Notes: generated by a model not told the origin, from the letters alone. A stretch of 34,458 nt of DNA from Bacillota bacterium (GCA_023475835.1 JAMCVM010000045.1:1-34458), one strand, 5' to 3'; numbered from the stretch's first letter, positions 1 through 9,417 are shown. Program-made: numbers and translations.

Positions 1-1419
1 ACCGATGGGCGTTTCCTGCCATCCTTCTCCTGCCGGGATCTTGAGCGGGGAGCCGGGGAAACGCATCCCGACTCCATGGGGCGGAAGCCACCCCCGAGCA
101 GACAACGAGCTTTACAGCGAGTCCCATAAGGGGCTGAGAAAAGCCGAAAAAGATTATTGTAGGTTTTTCTAACCAGGACATTGAACTCAAGGGCGAGCGA
201 GTCGTACGTACGGCACCTCGGTATGGGGCGATTTTCGAAGATCGAGTGAAGAATAGGCTGAGTCAGTCGGCGCTGCCAGCTCTGGAGATTTTGGCGGATG
301 TCCTCGACCGCGAACAAAACGCTATGATTAGCGCTCGTGGCGGTCGGCGACGAGCCGTGATTCTTGACGGCCCCGCAGGGACCGGCAAGACCGTTGTCGC
401 TGCCCATCGCGTGGCGGTCAGCGAAGATCCCGAGAGTTCGGGACTCTACGTGACCCCCACTGCAACCCTTCGCGACTATGTTAAGCCCGCGCTACCGCGC
501 CTAGGCATTGAGCCGAATCGAGCTCGTGTGTACGCTCTCGCCGATCTGGTGGCTATGCTTTGGCCCGACTGGCCCTGGGAGCGCGATTTGACCGGAGTCA
601 TCCCGGATTCTTCACACTCCGGTGAAACCTGGTCTCAGGCCTTCGAACGGTACCGTAAAATCGCGAATGCGAGGGTGTTATATCGTGAGGCTAAACTCCT
701 ATTGGACGGGACGTCGTCAGAGCGGATGGGAGTGGCGGATGTGGCTCCTTCGTTGTGGCTGGCCGCTTGGATGGGGAAATCACTCCCACTTGCTCAACCT
801 CGGTGGATTATCGTCGATGAAGCGCAGTCTATTCCGCTGTTAGCCTATCGGGCCATGGCCCCGTGGTTGGGTCCGAAGGCGCATTGGGTACTGGCCGGAG
901 ATCTGATGCAGCGTGGGGCTGCCCGTGAACATTCATGCGGCAGCCGAACGTCTGAGAAAGGCGATCATGCCGGACTCTGAGGACAGCCAAAGTGTGCCTT
1001 GGCATCCCCACTTAGGCGAGGTCAAAATTGGGGTCATGGCGACTCTTGAGGAGATGGCTCAAACGGCCGAGGCTCAAGTAGACCAATGGCACCGTCAGGG
1101 ACTTAGCGCGATCGCGCTTTTGGCACCGGCCACAGACCAGATGGGAAGATGGGAGACCCTATTCACCATGCCCTGGCAGCGCTTAAATGGTCGCGAGCCG
1201 TATCGCGGAGGCACCGTGCTGACAACGTTAGATTTAGTCCGTGGCTTAGAGTTTGACGCGGTGGTATTGTTGGAGGTGTCGCAGGACGCCTATCCTGACC
1301 AAGAGCAAAGTGCTCGTGCCCTGTATACGGCCATCACTCGTGCGCGTCGGTTTGTGCATGTCTTGGTGCCGTTGGATCGGCCGTCGCCTTGGATCCAATA
1401 CCTGGAACAGAAAGTTTAA
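1..1419 (+). pseudogene. Broken superfamily-1 (UvrD/HelD-like) helicase
   Basis: Three reading frames each carry part of one helicase-like protein. The first frame reads from the window edge to about 165. The second is open from 138 and has a possible GTG start at 246; it carries Walker A GPAGTGKT (residues 42-49 from 246), the Walker B motif IIVDEAQ and motif III LAGDLMQ, then runs into a stop at 980. The third frame (about 913-1419) carries the C-terminal motifs: RGLEFDAVVLLE (motif V-like) and ALYTAITRARR (motif VI-like). At least two frameshifts are therefore needed. The spacing between motif III and the C-terminal part also looks short, so a deletion is possible. Intact members unwind nucleic acid or, as HelD, recycle RNA polymerase. 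The exact subfamily is uncertain. The gene is almost certainly inactive unless the shifts are sequencing errors. Confidence 0.7.
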
Positions 1420-1592
1420 TGAACACGACGCGAAAATGTCCGAGCGCCTGATGAACGCTTGGGCCAGAGCCGACACGGGACGATGGGAGATGGGAGCACT
1501 ATGAACAGATAACCACTTCCAGGACATGATGAGGGACAAGCCTAGCAAAGAAGTACTGGGATGCAAACATTCTTCGGATTCCACCCGTGGGA

Positions 1593-1630
1593 TTGCCATC
1601 CACCGAAGACTCGTTATCGGTGGATGGCAA
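1593..1630. terminator. Perfect 14-bp hairpin between helicase remnant and xylB
   Basis: TTGCCATCCACCGA at 1593-1606 pairs perfectly with TCGGTGGATGGCAA at 1617-1630 around a 10-nt loop. It lies 54 bases past the xylB stop on the minus strand and is a likely end point for the xylR-xylB transcript. Neither strand has a clear T-tract, so it may instead be an mRNA-protecting hairpin. Confidence 0.5.
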
Positions 1631-1683
1631 CTGACTCGGTCAAGAAGATCCTACAGGAAAAGCGCCGTGTTCTAGTCGCGAGA

Positions 1684-3129
1684 TTATGGGTGAAACATAG
1701 GTTTGACTCTGTGATACAGTTCTCGATATTGGGCAAATGCTTCGTCGTAGGTGGCGCGCACCGCGGAATTGGGATGGACAGTACGGGTGACGGTAGGCGC
1801 GATCGCTTTTAGTGCATCGGGAAACTGACTGACTTGGGCCAGACGAGCCGCGCCTACGGCGGCCCCAGGATCTTCGACAATGTCAATCGGGGAGCCAAGC
1901 ACATCGGCTAACATCTGGCTCCAGAGCGCGCTTTTCACCCCGCCGCCGGTAGCCACCACGCGTCGATTCTGCCCTTCAGCGCCCATGGTGACGACCACAT
2001 CTTTCAGACTGAGAGCCACGCCTTCCAGAACGCTGCGGATGAGATGGTTTCGGCCATGGGCACTCGACAGTCCAAACCAGACTCCGCGAGCCTCCGGGTC
2101 ATTAATCGGAGCGCGTTCTCCATTCAGATAGGGAAGAAAGATTAAGCCATCCGATCCCGCGGGCGCCGTGCTGGCTTCATCGGTCCAATCATCGTATGAG
2201 GCGCCACCGGCAAAACGCTCGTGCAGCCAGGTAAGCGAGTAGGCCGCCGCCTGCGTCACACCCATCCAATACCATTGGTTGGGCAGGGCATGACAAAAAG
2301 CGTGAATGGAGGCATGCGGCGGCGGATCAAACTTCGGTTGGGGCCAAAATACGACCCCTGAGGTGCCGAGGGAAATGCCGATCGTATTCGAGTGAACCAC
2401 ACCGGTGCCGAGAGCGCTCGCCGGCTGGTCGCCAGAACCGGCCACCACTGGGATGCCTTGCAGGGCCTTGGGGCCCAGTCGGTTGGTGCCGACGACGACA
2501 TTAGATTCCACCACCGGCCCTATCCACTCTGGCGGCAGGTTTTGTTCCTCAAGCCACGCATTGTCCCAATTGCGGTCGGCTACCGAAAGCCAGTAAGTGC
2601 CGGAAGCATCGCCCACTTCACTACCCCAATTTCCGGTCATCAAAAACCGTATCCAGTCTTTGGCAACGGCGATGTGCGCGACTTTTTTCCAGATTTCTGG
2701 TTCCTCGTGTTGCACCCATAGGCACTTGATCAGGGTGTAGTTGACCAGGGGCAGGTTGCCAAAACGCTTCCATAACGTCGATTCTCCGTACTTAGCGAGT
2801 AATTGTTGGACCTGTTCGGACCCTCGGGTATCAGACCACAAGATGGCCGGACGAAGCGGATTGCCATCGACGTCACAAAAGACGGAGGTGTGCATTTGCC
2901 CGGTGAGGCCAATGGCTTGAATAGGTATCCGGCTTTCAGCGACTTGGTCTAAGAGTGTAGTGAGGGCTTTTTGCCAGTCCTCTGGATGTTGTTCGTTCCA
3001 ACCCGCACGGGGAGTCAGGGTTGGGTAAGGAACGGTGTGTTGCCAAAGGCTTTGGCCCTCGGCGTCAATGATGACCCCTTTTAATCCTTGGGTGCCGACA
3101 TCTAATCCTAAGAATCGAGATTGACCCAT
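1684..3129 (-). CDS. xylB: Xylulokinase (FGGY family)
   Basis: Phosphorylates D-xylulose with ATP to xylulose 5-phosphate, the entry to the pentose phosphate pathway. The N-terminus has the FGGY phosphate motif DVGTQGLKG, then LTGQMH near the active site. The C-terminal ATPase half shows GSGDQPASALGTG, SLGTSGVV and VATGGGVKSALW. The frame is open to 3168, but the ATG at 3129 is preferred: it is followed at once by the conserved start of the fold and preceded by AAAGGGG on the minus strand, giving 481 residues, normal for the family. The gene follows the ROK repressor on the same strand with about 60 bp between them, so they are probably one transcript. The neighbouring xylA supplies its substrate. 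Confidence 0.95.
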   Translation of the reverse strand: MGQSRFLGLDVGTQGLKGVIIDAEGQSLWQHTVPYPTLTPRAGWNEQHPEDWQKALTTLLDQVAESRIPIQAIGLTGQMHTSVFCDVDGNPLRPAILWSDTRGSEQVQQLLAKYGESTLWKRFGNLPLVNYTLIKCLWVQHEEPEIWKKVAHIAVAKDWIRFLMTGNWGSEVGDASGTYWLSVADRNWDNAWLEEQNLPPEWIGPVVESNVVVGTNRLGPKALQGIPVVAGSGDQPASALGTGVVHSNTIGISLGTSGVVFWPQPKFDPPPHASIHAFCHALPNQWYWMGVTQAAAYSLTWLHERFAGGASYDDWTDEASTAPAGSDGLIFLPYLNGERAPINDPEARGVWFGLSSAHGRNHLIRSVLEGVALSLKDVVVTMGAEGQNRRVVATGGGVKSALWSQMLADVLGSPIDIVEDPGAAVGAARLAQVSQFPDALKAIAPTVTRTVHPNSAVRATYDEAFAQYRELYHRVKPMFHP

Positions 3130-3190
3130 GAAATATTTCGTACCCCTTTCTAAAAACCGATGAACCATAGTTCTGGTGAGATCAGAGCGA

Positions 3191-4417
3191 TCAAGGATGG
3201 ACAGGTTCTTCCACCGCCATTGCGTTGATGTTGATTAAGCGACGGCCCAAACTAGAATCTTGGAGCACTTGTTCCAACACGCAGGCGCCCGAGCCGATGA
3301 TCGTGGACTGGTCCCGAAACGTGGACATCTGGACGGTCAATTGACGATTTTTATGGGAAATAGACTCGGTTTCGAGTCGACGTTCCACCGGCCAGAGCAA
3401 ATAGTTTTCGGCCTGGGCTAAAGGTCCTCCGAGAATCAATCGGTCCGGATCAAACAGGTTGACAATGTTCACCGCGGCCTGGCCAACATAATCGGCAATA
3501 TTATGCACGGCTTGCAGCGCCCAACGCTCACCTTCCAACGAGCGGGCAATAATCTCGCGGCTGCTTAAACCGGGTTCGGCTTCGGGATAGGCATGAGCGG
3601 CTTCGACTAGGGCGCGAGTCGAAGCCAGGGCTTCGAAACAGCCACGGCGGCCGCAAGGACAAAGCGGACCATCGAGCATCAGAGTGGTATGGCCAATTTC
3701 CCCGGCGGCTCCCGAAACTCCAGTAAACAGATGGCCTTCCATCACAATGCCACAACCGATGCCGACACCGAGACTTAGGTAAATGAGAAGTGCGCTGCCT
3801 TTGCCGTTGCCAAAGTAATATTCACCCAAGGCCGCAGCATCCGCCTCGTTCGCGACCATGACCGGAACGCCTACGGTTTCTTCGAACCGTTCCTTTAAAG
3901 GGAGGTCAGACCAATGCAAATTCGGCGACGATACCAAAATGCCATCCGCATTGACAATTCCTGGAACCGATATGCCCAGACCCCAAACCGGATCGGGCTC
4001 AGACTCTAACAATATAGACAATTCGGCAGCAATGGTGGGCAAAATATCGTCGGGGGCGACCCCGGGGGGCATCGGATGAATTTGATGATTACTTAACCGT
4101 CCTGATAGATCCACCAAACCGATTTCAAAATGGTCCACGTCGAGGACAAGACTCATCAAACGGGCGGCTTGGGGCCGCAAGAGTAAAAGCTTTTCCGGTC
4201 GCCCACGGCGTTCTTGGGGGACGTCGACCTCTTCCAAGAGATTTTGAGTGAGCAATTTTCGAGTGACGTGAGAGACCGTCGAATCGGTCAGATGGGTATA
4301 GGCGGTAATTTCTCGACGAGAAACCATGCCCCCGTTGATGATAGCTAGGAGCACGGCGATTTCATTCATATCACGCATTAAATGATGATCGACGCCGTGA
4401 TGAGTTTTTCTGCGCAT
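3191..4417 (-). CDS. xylR: ROK-family transcriptional repressor of xylose genes
   Basis: A 408-residue ROK protein with an N-terminal winged helix-turn-helix (about residues 15-60) and a C-terminal sugar-kinase-like sensor domain. Visible ROK marks are GEIGH (239-243) and the zinc motif CPCGRRGC (253-260). The ATG at 4417 has a strong AGGAGG just upstream. By family and position, divergent from xylA and upstream of xylB, this should be the xylose-responsive repressor of both transcripts, released by xylose. The divergent region carries candidate operators. ROK proteins can also be sugar kinases, but the DNA-binding domain here argues for a regulator. Confidence 0.9.
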   Translation of the reverse strand: MRRKTHHGVDHHLMRDMNEIAVLLAIINGGMVSRREITAYTHLTDSTVSHVTRKLLTQNLLEEVDVPQERRGRPEKLLLLRPQAARLMSLVLDVDHFEIGLVDLSGRLSNHQIHPMPPGVAPDDILPTIAAELSILLESEPDPVWGLGISVPGIVNADGILVSSPNLHWSDLPLKERFEETVGVPVMVANEADAAALGEYYFGNGKGSALLIYLSLGVGIGCGIVMEGHLFTGVSGAAGEIGHTTLMLDGPLCPCGRRGCFEALASTRALVEAAHAYPEAEPGLSSREIIARSLEGERWALQAVHNIADYVGQAAVNIVNLFDPDRLILGGPLAQAENYLLWPVERRLETESISHKNRQLTVQMSTFRDQSTIIGSGACVLEQVLQDSSLGRRLININAMAVEEPVHP

Positions 4418-4438
4418 AATGTCCTCCTGACGAATTTA

Positions 4439-4467
4439 ATTAAACTGAAGTCTCAGACGAAGCGCAA
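4439..4467 (-). promoter_or_regulatory. Candidate xylR-xylB promoter
   Basis: On the minus strand TTGCGC (4467-4462) and TTTAAT (4444-4439) are separated by 17 nt, giving a good -10 and a weak -35. Transcription would start near 4432, about 15 nt ahead of the xylR start codon. The -10 lies inside the palindrome TTTAATTAAA (4435-4444), a possible autoregulatory site. Confidence 0.4.
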
Positions 4468-4494
4468 GACCCTCAACTTTATTTTTTATGGATC

Positions 4495-4540
4495 GCTTAT
4501 TAAGCAGGGATTTTACCGAGCGATACAGTAAATAGTGTAT
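4495..4540. promoter_or_regulatory. Candidate XylR operators in the xylR-xylA divergent region
   Basis: The 303-bp region between the divergent genes (4418-4720) holds no gene. Two palindromes stand out: GCTTATTAAGC at 4495-4505 (perfect, one central base) and ATACAGTAAATAGTGTAT at 4523-4540 (14 of 18 positions symmetric). The second is of a size typical for a dimeric winged-helix repressor. I could not place the xylA promoter with confidence; the xylA ribosome site GGGAGG lies just before 4721. Confidence 0.35.
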
Positions 4541-4720
4541 GGTTGTACTTACTAGATATTGGGGCCGATGAGAGATCCCCTTCTGAGATGCTAGATGACC
4601 AAAGTAGTGCCGTTTGGAGCGGTTTATCGTTCAGTACGGTCCCCATCGCGGTCATTAGGGGATAGGCCTCGCGATCGAGTTGGGATGGTGTAAGGCAGCA
4701 CATAGACAGGGAGGCAATTC

Positions 4721-5848
4721 ATGGCTAGTCAGAGCGACAAATTTCAACCCACTAAGGCGGACCATTTCACGTTTGGCTTGTGGACCGTAGGCAATCAGGG
4801 CAGAGACCCATTTGGAGACGCCGTCCGGGCACCGCTTTCTCCGTTGGTAACGGTCGAACAACTGTCCAAACTCGGGGCCTACGGCGTGACTTTGCACGAT
4901 AACGACCTAATTCCGCTCGGCGCTAGTGACAGCGAGCGTGAAAAGATTTTGCGGGATTTTAAAAAGGCTCTCAGTGATTATGACCTGCGCGTGCCTATGG
5001 TCACGGTGAACTTATTCTATCATCCGGTCTTCAAAGACGGAGCGTTTACCTCCAGCATGGCACCCATTCGCCGGTATGCCATCGACAAGGCCAAAAAAGC
5101 GATTGACTTAGGCCAAGAATTAGGAGCGGAAACCTTCGTATTGTGGGGTGGCCGTGAAGGCAGTGAAGTGGATGCCGCACGGGATCCTCGAGATGCCATG
5201 AAGCATTATCGTCAGGGGGTCAACGAACTCACCGAACACATCTTAAAGAATCGATATCCGATGCGCATAGCGATGGAAGCCAAACCTAACGAGCCGCGCA
5301 GCGACATCTATTTGGCGACGACGGGAGCGATGCTGGCGTTCATCGCGACTTTGGACCACCCGGAAATGGTGGGGGTCAATCCGGAAATTGCGCATGAAAA
5401 GATGGCTGGCCTCAATCCCTATCACTCCATTGGTCAGGCGTTGGAGGCGGGCAAGTTGTTTCACATTGATTTAAACGACCAAAAGCCTGGCCGGTATGAC
5501 CAAGACTTGCGCTTTGCCTCGGATGACTTGAAGGGATCGTTTTACGTGGTGAAGATGCTCGAAGACGGAGGCTACCAGGGACCTCGACACTTTGACGCGC
5601 ACCCTTATCGGAGTGAAAATGCGGAGGGTGTCTGGGACTTTGCGCGCGGGTGTATGCGTACCTATTTAGTATTAAAGGACAAGGTGCACAAGTTCGCTCA
5701 GGATGCGGAAATTCAAGGGATTTTGAGTGAACTCAAAACCTGGTCTGAGCGTGAGGACGCATTTGATCGAGATGCTTGGGGAGCCGTTGGATATCAGTAC
5801 GAAAAATTGGACCAACTCGTGGTCGAACTCTTGTTGGGCGCTCGCTGA
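4721..5848 (+). CDS. xylA: Xylose isomerase (class I, short form)
   Basis: Converts D-xylose to D-xylulose in the cytoplasm using two divalent metal ions. The 375-residue length fits the class I (actinobacterial-type) group. All active-site residues can be read: H59 in LHDND, E186 and K188 in EAKPNEPR, E222 and H225 in NPEIAHEK, D250, D260 and D262 around HIDLNDQKPGRYDQD, and D292 in HFDAHPYR. The spacing matches the Streptomyces enzymes. The ATG at 4721 follows GGGAGG. It is the first gene of a rightward unit with the GH3, GH10 and GH30 genes. The product feeds XylB encoded divergently. Confidence 0.97.
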   Translation: MASQSDKFQPTKADHFTFGLWTVGNQGRDPFGDAVRAPLSPLVTVEQLSKLGAYGVTLHDNDLIPLGASDSEREKILRDFKKALSDYDLRVPMVTVNLFYHPVFKDGAFTSSMAPIRRYAIDKAKKAIDLGQELGAETFVLWGGREGSEVDAARDPRDAMKHYRQGVNELTEHILKNRYPMRIAMEAKPNEPRSDIYLATTGAMLAFIATLDHPEMVGVNPEIAHEKMAGLNPYHSIGQALEAGKLFHIDLNDQKPGRYDQDLRFASDDLKGSFYVVKMLEDGGYQGPRHFDAHPYRSENAEGVWDFARGCMRTYLVLKDKVHKFAQDAEIQGILSELKTWSEREDAFDRDAWGAVGYQYEKLDQLVVELLLGAR

Positions 5849-5857
5849 GCGCCCAAC
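5833..5857. repeat. Perfect hairpin spanning the xylA stop codon
   Basis: GTTGGGCGCT (5833-5842) pairs perfectly with AGCGCCCAAC (5848-5857) over a 5-nt loop. The xylA stop TGA (5846-5848) sits at the loop and stem edge. There is no T-tract, and the next gene starts 20 bp later, so this looks like an intercistronic stabiliser or processing hairpin, not a full terminator. Confidence 0.75.
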
Positions 5858-5876
5858 GGGTCTATGGGAGTGAACT

Positions 5877-8261
5877 ATGGCTAGCGAAAACGATTCACCG
5901 CTGTACCGGGACCCGCGAGCTTCGGTAGAAGCTCGGGTCTCCGATTTGTTGGGCCGTATGACCGTCGAAGAAAAGATTGCCCAGTTGAGCGCGATTTGGG
6001 TTTATGAGGTGTTGGATGACGGCGTTTTGGTGGAAAAAGAAGCGACGGCACGAATGGGGCTGGGGATTGGCCAAATTACTCGAATAGGCGGAGCCAGTCA
6101 CCTCGGGCCTCTGGATTCAGCTAAAATGGCTAACCAAATTCAGTCTTTTCTTGTCGAGAACACGCGTCTGGGGATTCCCGCCTTGGTGCACGAAGAGGCC
6201 TGCAGTGGCTATATGGCTAAAGACGCCACCTGTTTTCCGCAAGCGATCGGCATTGCCAGCAGTTTTGATGTGGAACTGGTCGAAGCGATGGCGGAAGTGG
6301 TGCGCGATCAAATGCGAGCGGTCGGTGCCCATCAGGCCTTGGCTCCGCTGCTCGATGTGACCCGAGACCCGCGCTGGGGCCGCACTGAAGAGACCTTCGG
6401 TGAGGACCCCTATTTGGTCGCCCAAATGGGGATGCATTATGTCCGGGGGCTCCAAGGCGGGGCGAATCACCAAATGGTCATGGCCACTGGCAAGCATTTT
6501 GTCGGGTACGGAGAAGCCGAAGGCGGGATGAATTGGGCTCCAGCTCACATCCCTGCACGCGAGCTTCGGGAAGTTTTTCTCTTTCCCTTCGAAGCTGCCG
6601 TGAAAGCTGCAGGATTGGCTTCGATTATGCCTGGGTACCACGAGTTGGACGGAGTGGCTTGTCATGCCAATCGCTGGCTCTTGACCGATCTTCTGCGAGA
6701 GTCTTGGGGATTTCAAGGCTTAGTGGTTTCTGACTATTTTGCCATTGCTAGTTTGGCCACGTACCACAAAATGTTTGCGGATGCCGAAAGCGCCGCCGTA
6801 TGGGCGCTAAAAGCCGGCGTGGATGTGGAGTTGCCGAGTCGCGACTACTATTCCCGCCCCTTGCAGACGGCCTTGGACCATGCCCCAGAAGCCGAAGCGT
6901 GGTTAGATCTTGCGGTCAAGCGCGTGCTGCGCTGGAAGTTTCAATTGGGATTGTTCGAATCTTGCCTCGTCGATGTTCAAGCTGCGCCTAAGGTATTTGA
7001 CATCCCATCGCAACGTAAGCTGGCTAGACGAGCCGCGCGCGAATCGATGGTGCTGTTAAAGAACGATTTCCAGACGTTGCCACTCTCACCGGAGATTCGT
7101 TCGATCGCCATCATTGGCCCCAACGCGGATACGGTGCGTAATCTGGTCGGAGATTACGCCTATCCCTGCCACGTTGAAACTTTGATTGACCAGCGCGACA
7201 GCGGCAACATTTTTAATACTCCGCTGCCACGGAACCTTCGCTTGGCGGATCAGGTCGTGCCGATGATTACCCTTTACCAGGCCTTGAAAGAACGTGCTGG
7301 GAGTGAATTAAGGGTTTCATATGCAAAAGGATCGGACATTCAAACCGAGGATCGCTCCGGATTTGCTGAGGCGGTGGAACTCGCCAAGACTTCAGATGTA
7401 GCTATTTTGGCCGTGGGCGACCGCGCCGGATTGGTCGAAGGTTGCACCACCGGGGAGTCTCGGGACCGGGTAGAACTTACCCTGCCAGGGGTGCAGGCGG
7501 ATCTCATTCGCGCCGTGTTAGCTACCGGAACCCCGGTGGTACTCGTGCTCATCAACGGACGGCCGATTGCCTTGGAACCCGACATCTTGGGCGGGGCAGC
7601 GGCTATTCTAGAAGCTTGGTTCCCCGGCGAAGAAGGTGCACCGGCAGTAGCCGACGTGCTGTTTGGCGATTACAATCCGTCGGGGCGCTTGCCTATATCG
7701 TTTCCGCGTGCCGTCGGACAGATTCCCGTGTATTACTATCACAAGCCCTCCGGAGGCCGCAGCCATTGGCACGGCAAATATGTGGAAATGGGAACCGACC
7801 CCTTGTTCGCCTTTGGGTATGGCTTGAGCTACACGGCGTTTGAATATAGCAACCTGAAATTAGACCGAAATCCGCTAGCCCTGGGTCAACCACTGAAGGG
7901 GTCGTTTGAGGTCACGAATATCGGGGACATCAGCGGAGACGAAGTGGTCCAGGTTTACCTGTCTCGGCCATACTCGCGAATCACCCGACCGGTCAAGCAA
8001 CTGCTGGGCTTTTGTCGGGTGGAATTGGCGCCACAGCAGGTCAAGCGCGTGCGGTTTGAATTGGCCGCGGATCTTCTCGGATATTACGACGAATCTATGC
8101 ACTTTGTGTTAGAACCGGGCTTGTTGGATATCACCATAGGGGCGTCCTCAGCTGATATTCGACTTTCCGAGCGAGTGGATTTGACCGGAGAGGCTAAAGT
8201 CTTGGAGCGAAAAACCTTTGCTGCGTCGATGGTCGTCGAAAGTCCGAGTCATCCACGCTAG
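5877..8261 (+). CDS. Glycoside hydrolase family 3, probable beta-xylosidase
   Basis: A 794-residue GH3 enzyme, probably releasing xylose from xylo-oligosaccharides; beta-glucosidase activity cannot be excluded. The N-terminal (beta/alpha)8 domain carries the substrate motif KHFVGYG (K206, H207) and the nucleophile D286 in GLVVSDYFA. The second alpha/beta sandwich domain follows around residues 390-640, and a fibronectin-III-like domain ends the protein (DEVVQVYL and following). There is no signal peptide, so it should act inside the cell on imported oligosaccharides. The ATG at 5877 has GGGAG 7 nt upstream, 28 bp after xylA. A strong hairpin separates it from the GH10 gene. Confidence 0.93.
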   Translation: MASENDSPLYRDPRASVEARVSDLLGRMTVEEKIAQLSAIWVYEVLDDGVLVEKEATARMGLGIGQITRIGGASHLGPLDSAKMANQIQSFLVENTRLGIPALVHEEACSGYMAKDATCFPQAIGIASSFDVELVEAMAEVVRDQMRAVGAHQALAPLLDVTRDPRWGRTEETFGEDPYLVAQMGMHYVRGLQGGANHQMVMATGKHFVGYGEAEGGMNWAPAHIPARELREVFLFPFEAAVKAAGLASIMPGYHELDGVACHANRWLLTDLLRESWGFQGLVVSDYFAIASLATYHKMFADAESAAVWALKAGVDVELPSRDYYSRPLQTALDHAPEAEAWLDLAVKRVLRWKFQLGLFESCLVDVQAAPKVFDIPSQRKLARRAARESMVLLKNDFQTLPLSPEIRSIAIIGPNADTVRNLVGDYAYPCHVETLIDQRDSGNIFNTPLPRNLRLADQVVPMITLYQALKERAGSELRVSYAKGSDIQTEDRSGFAEAVELAKTSDVAILAVGDRAGLVEGCTTGESRDRVELTLPGVQADLIRAVLATGTPVVLVLINGRPIALEPDILGGAAAILEAWFPGEEGAPAVADVLFGDYNPSGRLPISFPRAVGQIPVYYYHKPSGGRSHWHGKYVEMGTDPLFAFGYGLSYTAFEYSNLKLDRNPLALGQPLKGSFEVTNIGDISGDEVVQVYLSRPYSRITRPVKQLLGFCRVELAPQQVKRVRFELAADLLGYYDESMHFVLEPGLLDITIGASSADIRLSERVDLTGEAKVLERKTFAASMVVESPSHPR

Positions 8262-8318
8262 TGGCCGGAGCAGGGGCCGGTAGACCAAGGGGCTCGATTG
8301 CTGATATCTCTCAAGAGT

Positions 8319-8358
8319 GGGGCAGGGAGAGAGCCGAAAAACCCGCTCTCCCTGCCCC
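8319..8358. repeat. 13-bp perfect hairpin between GH3 and GH10 genes
   Basis: GGGGCAGGGAGAG (8319-8331) pairs with CTCTCCCTGCCCC (8346-8358) over a 14-nt loop. No T-tract follows, and the GH10 ribosome site lies about 40 nt downstream. It could be an RNA-processing or stability element, or a partial terminator that lowers GH10 and GH30 expression. Confidence 0.7.
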
Positions 8359-8412
8359 CGGAGGGATTGGGTCGGGCCGGAGATAGCGAACATCCATAAG
8401 GAGGGATTGCAA

Positions 8413-9417
8413 GTGCCCAAACAAGCACCGAATCAGGTTCCGTCATTGGCTGTACGGTACGCATCTTGGTTTAAGGTGGGAGCGGCAGTCAATCACCGTA
8501 CCATTGCCACTCACGCTGAGTTGATTCGCCAACACTTTAATTCGATTACCGCAGAAAATGAAATGAAGTTCGAATCTTTGCACCCAAAGCCGCACACGTT
8601 TGATTTCGGTCCCGCGGATGACATTTTAGATTTCGCTAAGCAAAACGGCATTCAGATGCGAGGGCATACGTTAGTCTGGCATAACCAAACGCCCCATTGG
8701 GTATTCCAAAACGATAGTGGAGAGGTTCGCTCGCGGGCCGAACTGCTCGGCACCATGCGCCATCATATTCATACGGTGATGGGGCACTACCAGGGAAACA
8801 TGTATTGCTGGGACGTGGTTAATGAAGCCGTCAGCGACGAGGGCGAGACGCTGCTCCGGCCGAGTCGATGGCGTGAGCAGGTGGGAGAAGACTACTTGGC
8901 TCAAGCGTTTTGGTATGCTCACGAGGCAGATCCAGAAGCACAGCTGTTTTATAACGATTATAACGAGACGAATCCTACGAAGCGCGAAAAAATCTATCGT
9001 TTGGTGAAAGACCTTTTGGATCAAGGGGTTCCAATTCACGGAATCGGATTGCAAGGACATTTTAAACTAGACGGGATCGTCCTAGACGAGGTCAAAGCGG
9101 CTATTGAACGCTATGCTTCGTTGGGCGTTCGCTTGCAGGTCACGGAACTTGATATTTCACTGTATGACCTTGGCGACCGTCGAAAGGATATAACCCATCC
9201 CGATCCTGAGCGGCTTGCTCAGCAAGCCGAACGCTATGAAGAATTGTTTGATCTGTTCCGCCAGTATGCCTCGGTGATCGACGCCGTGACGACTTGGGGG
9301 GTGGCCGATGACGAAACGTGGCTCGACGGTTTTCCGGTCAAAGGGCGTAAGGATTGGCCGTTATTATTCGACGTCGAGCACCAGCCTAAACCGGCCTTGG
9401 CACACTTGTTGCGATGA
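8413..9417 (+). CDS. Endo-1,4-beta-xylanase, GH10, intracellular
   Basis: A 334-residue single-domain GH10 xylanase. It shows the family core from AENEMKFES (residues 48-56), HTLVWH (85-90), the acid/base E138 in WDVVNEAVSD and the nucleophile E245 in LQVTELDIS. No signal peptide or carbohydrate-binding module is present, so it is of the intracellular type that trims imported xylo-oligosaccharides. The frame extends upstream to 8317, but that part runs through a perfect hairpin. The GTG at 8413 with AAGGAGGG placed 8 nt upstream is the better start. It lies in the xylA unit, followed by the GH30 gene 78 bp downstream. Confidence 0.93.
   Translation: MPKQAPNQVPSLAVRYASWFKVGAAVNHRTIATHAELIRQHFNSITAENEMKFESLHPKPHTFDFGPADDILDFAKQNGIQMRGHTLVWHNQTPHWVFQNDSGEVRSRAELLGTMRHHIHTVMGHYQGNMYCWDVVNEAVSDEGETLLRPSRWREQVGEDYLAQAFWYAHEADPEAQLFYNDYNETNPTKREKIYRLVKDLLDQGVPIHGIGLQGHFKLDGIVLDEVKAAIERYASLGVRLQVTELDISLYDLGDRRKDITHPDPERLAQQAERYEELFDLFRQYASVIDAVTTWGVADDETWLDGFPVKGRKDWPLLFDVEHQPKPALAHLLR

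Noticed and set aside
1561-1812. 83-residue forward frame between the helicase remnant and xylB
   Set aside because: It overlaps the end of xylB and contains the 14-bp hairpin; there is no ribosome site.
8317-8412. Longer GH10 protein starting at 8317
   Set aside because: This part runs through a perfect hairpin, has no family similarity, and a better GTG start with a strong ribosome site lies at 8413.
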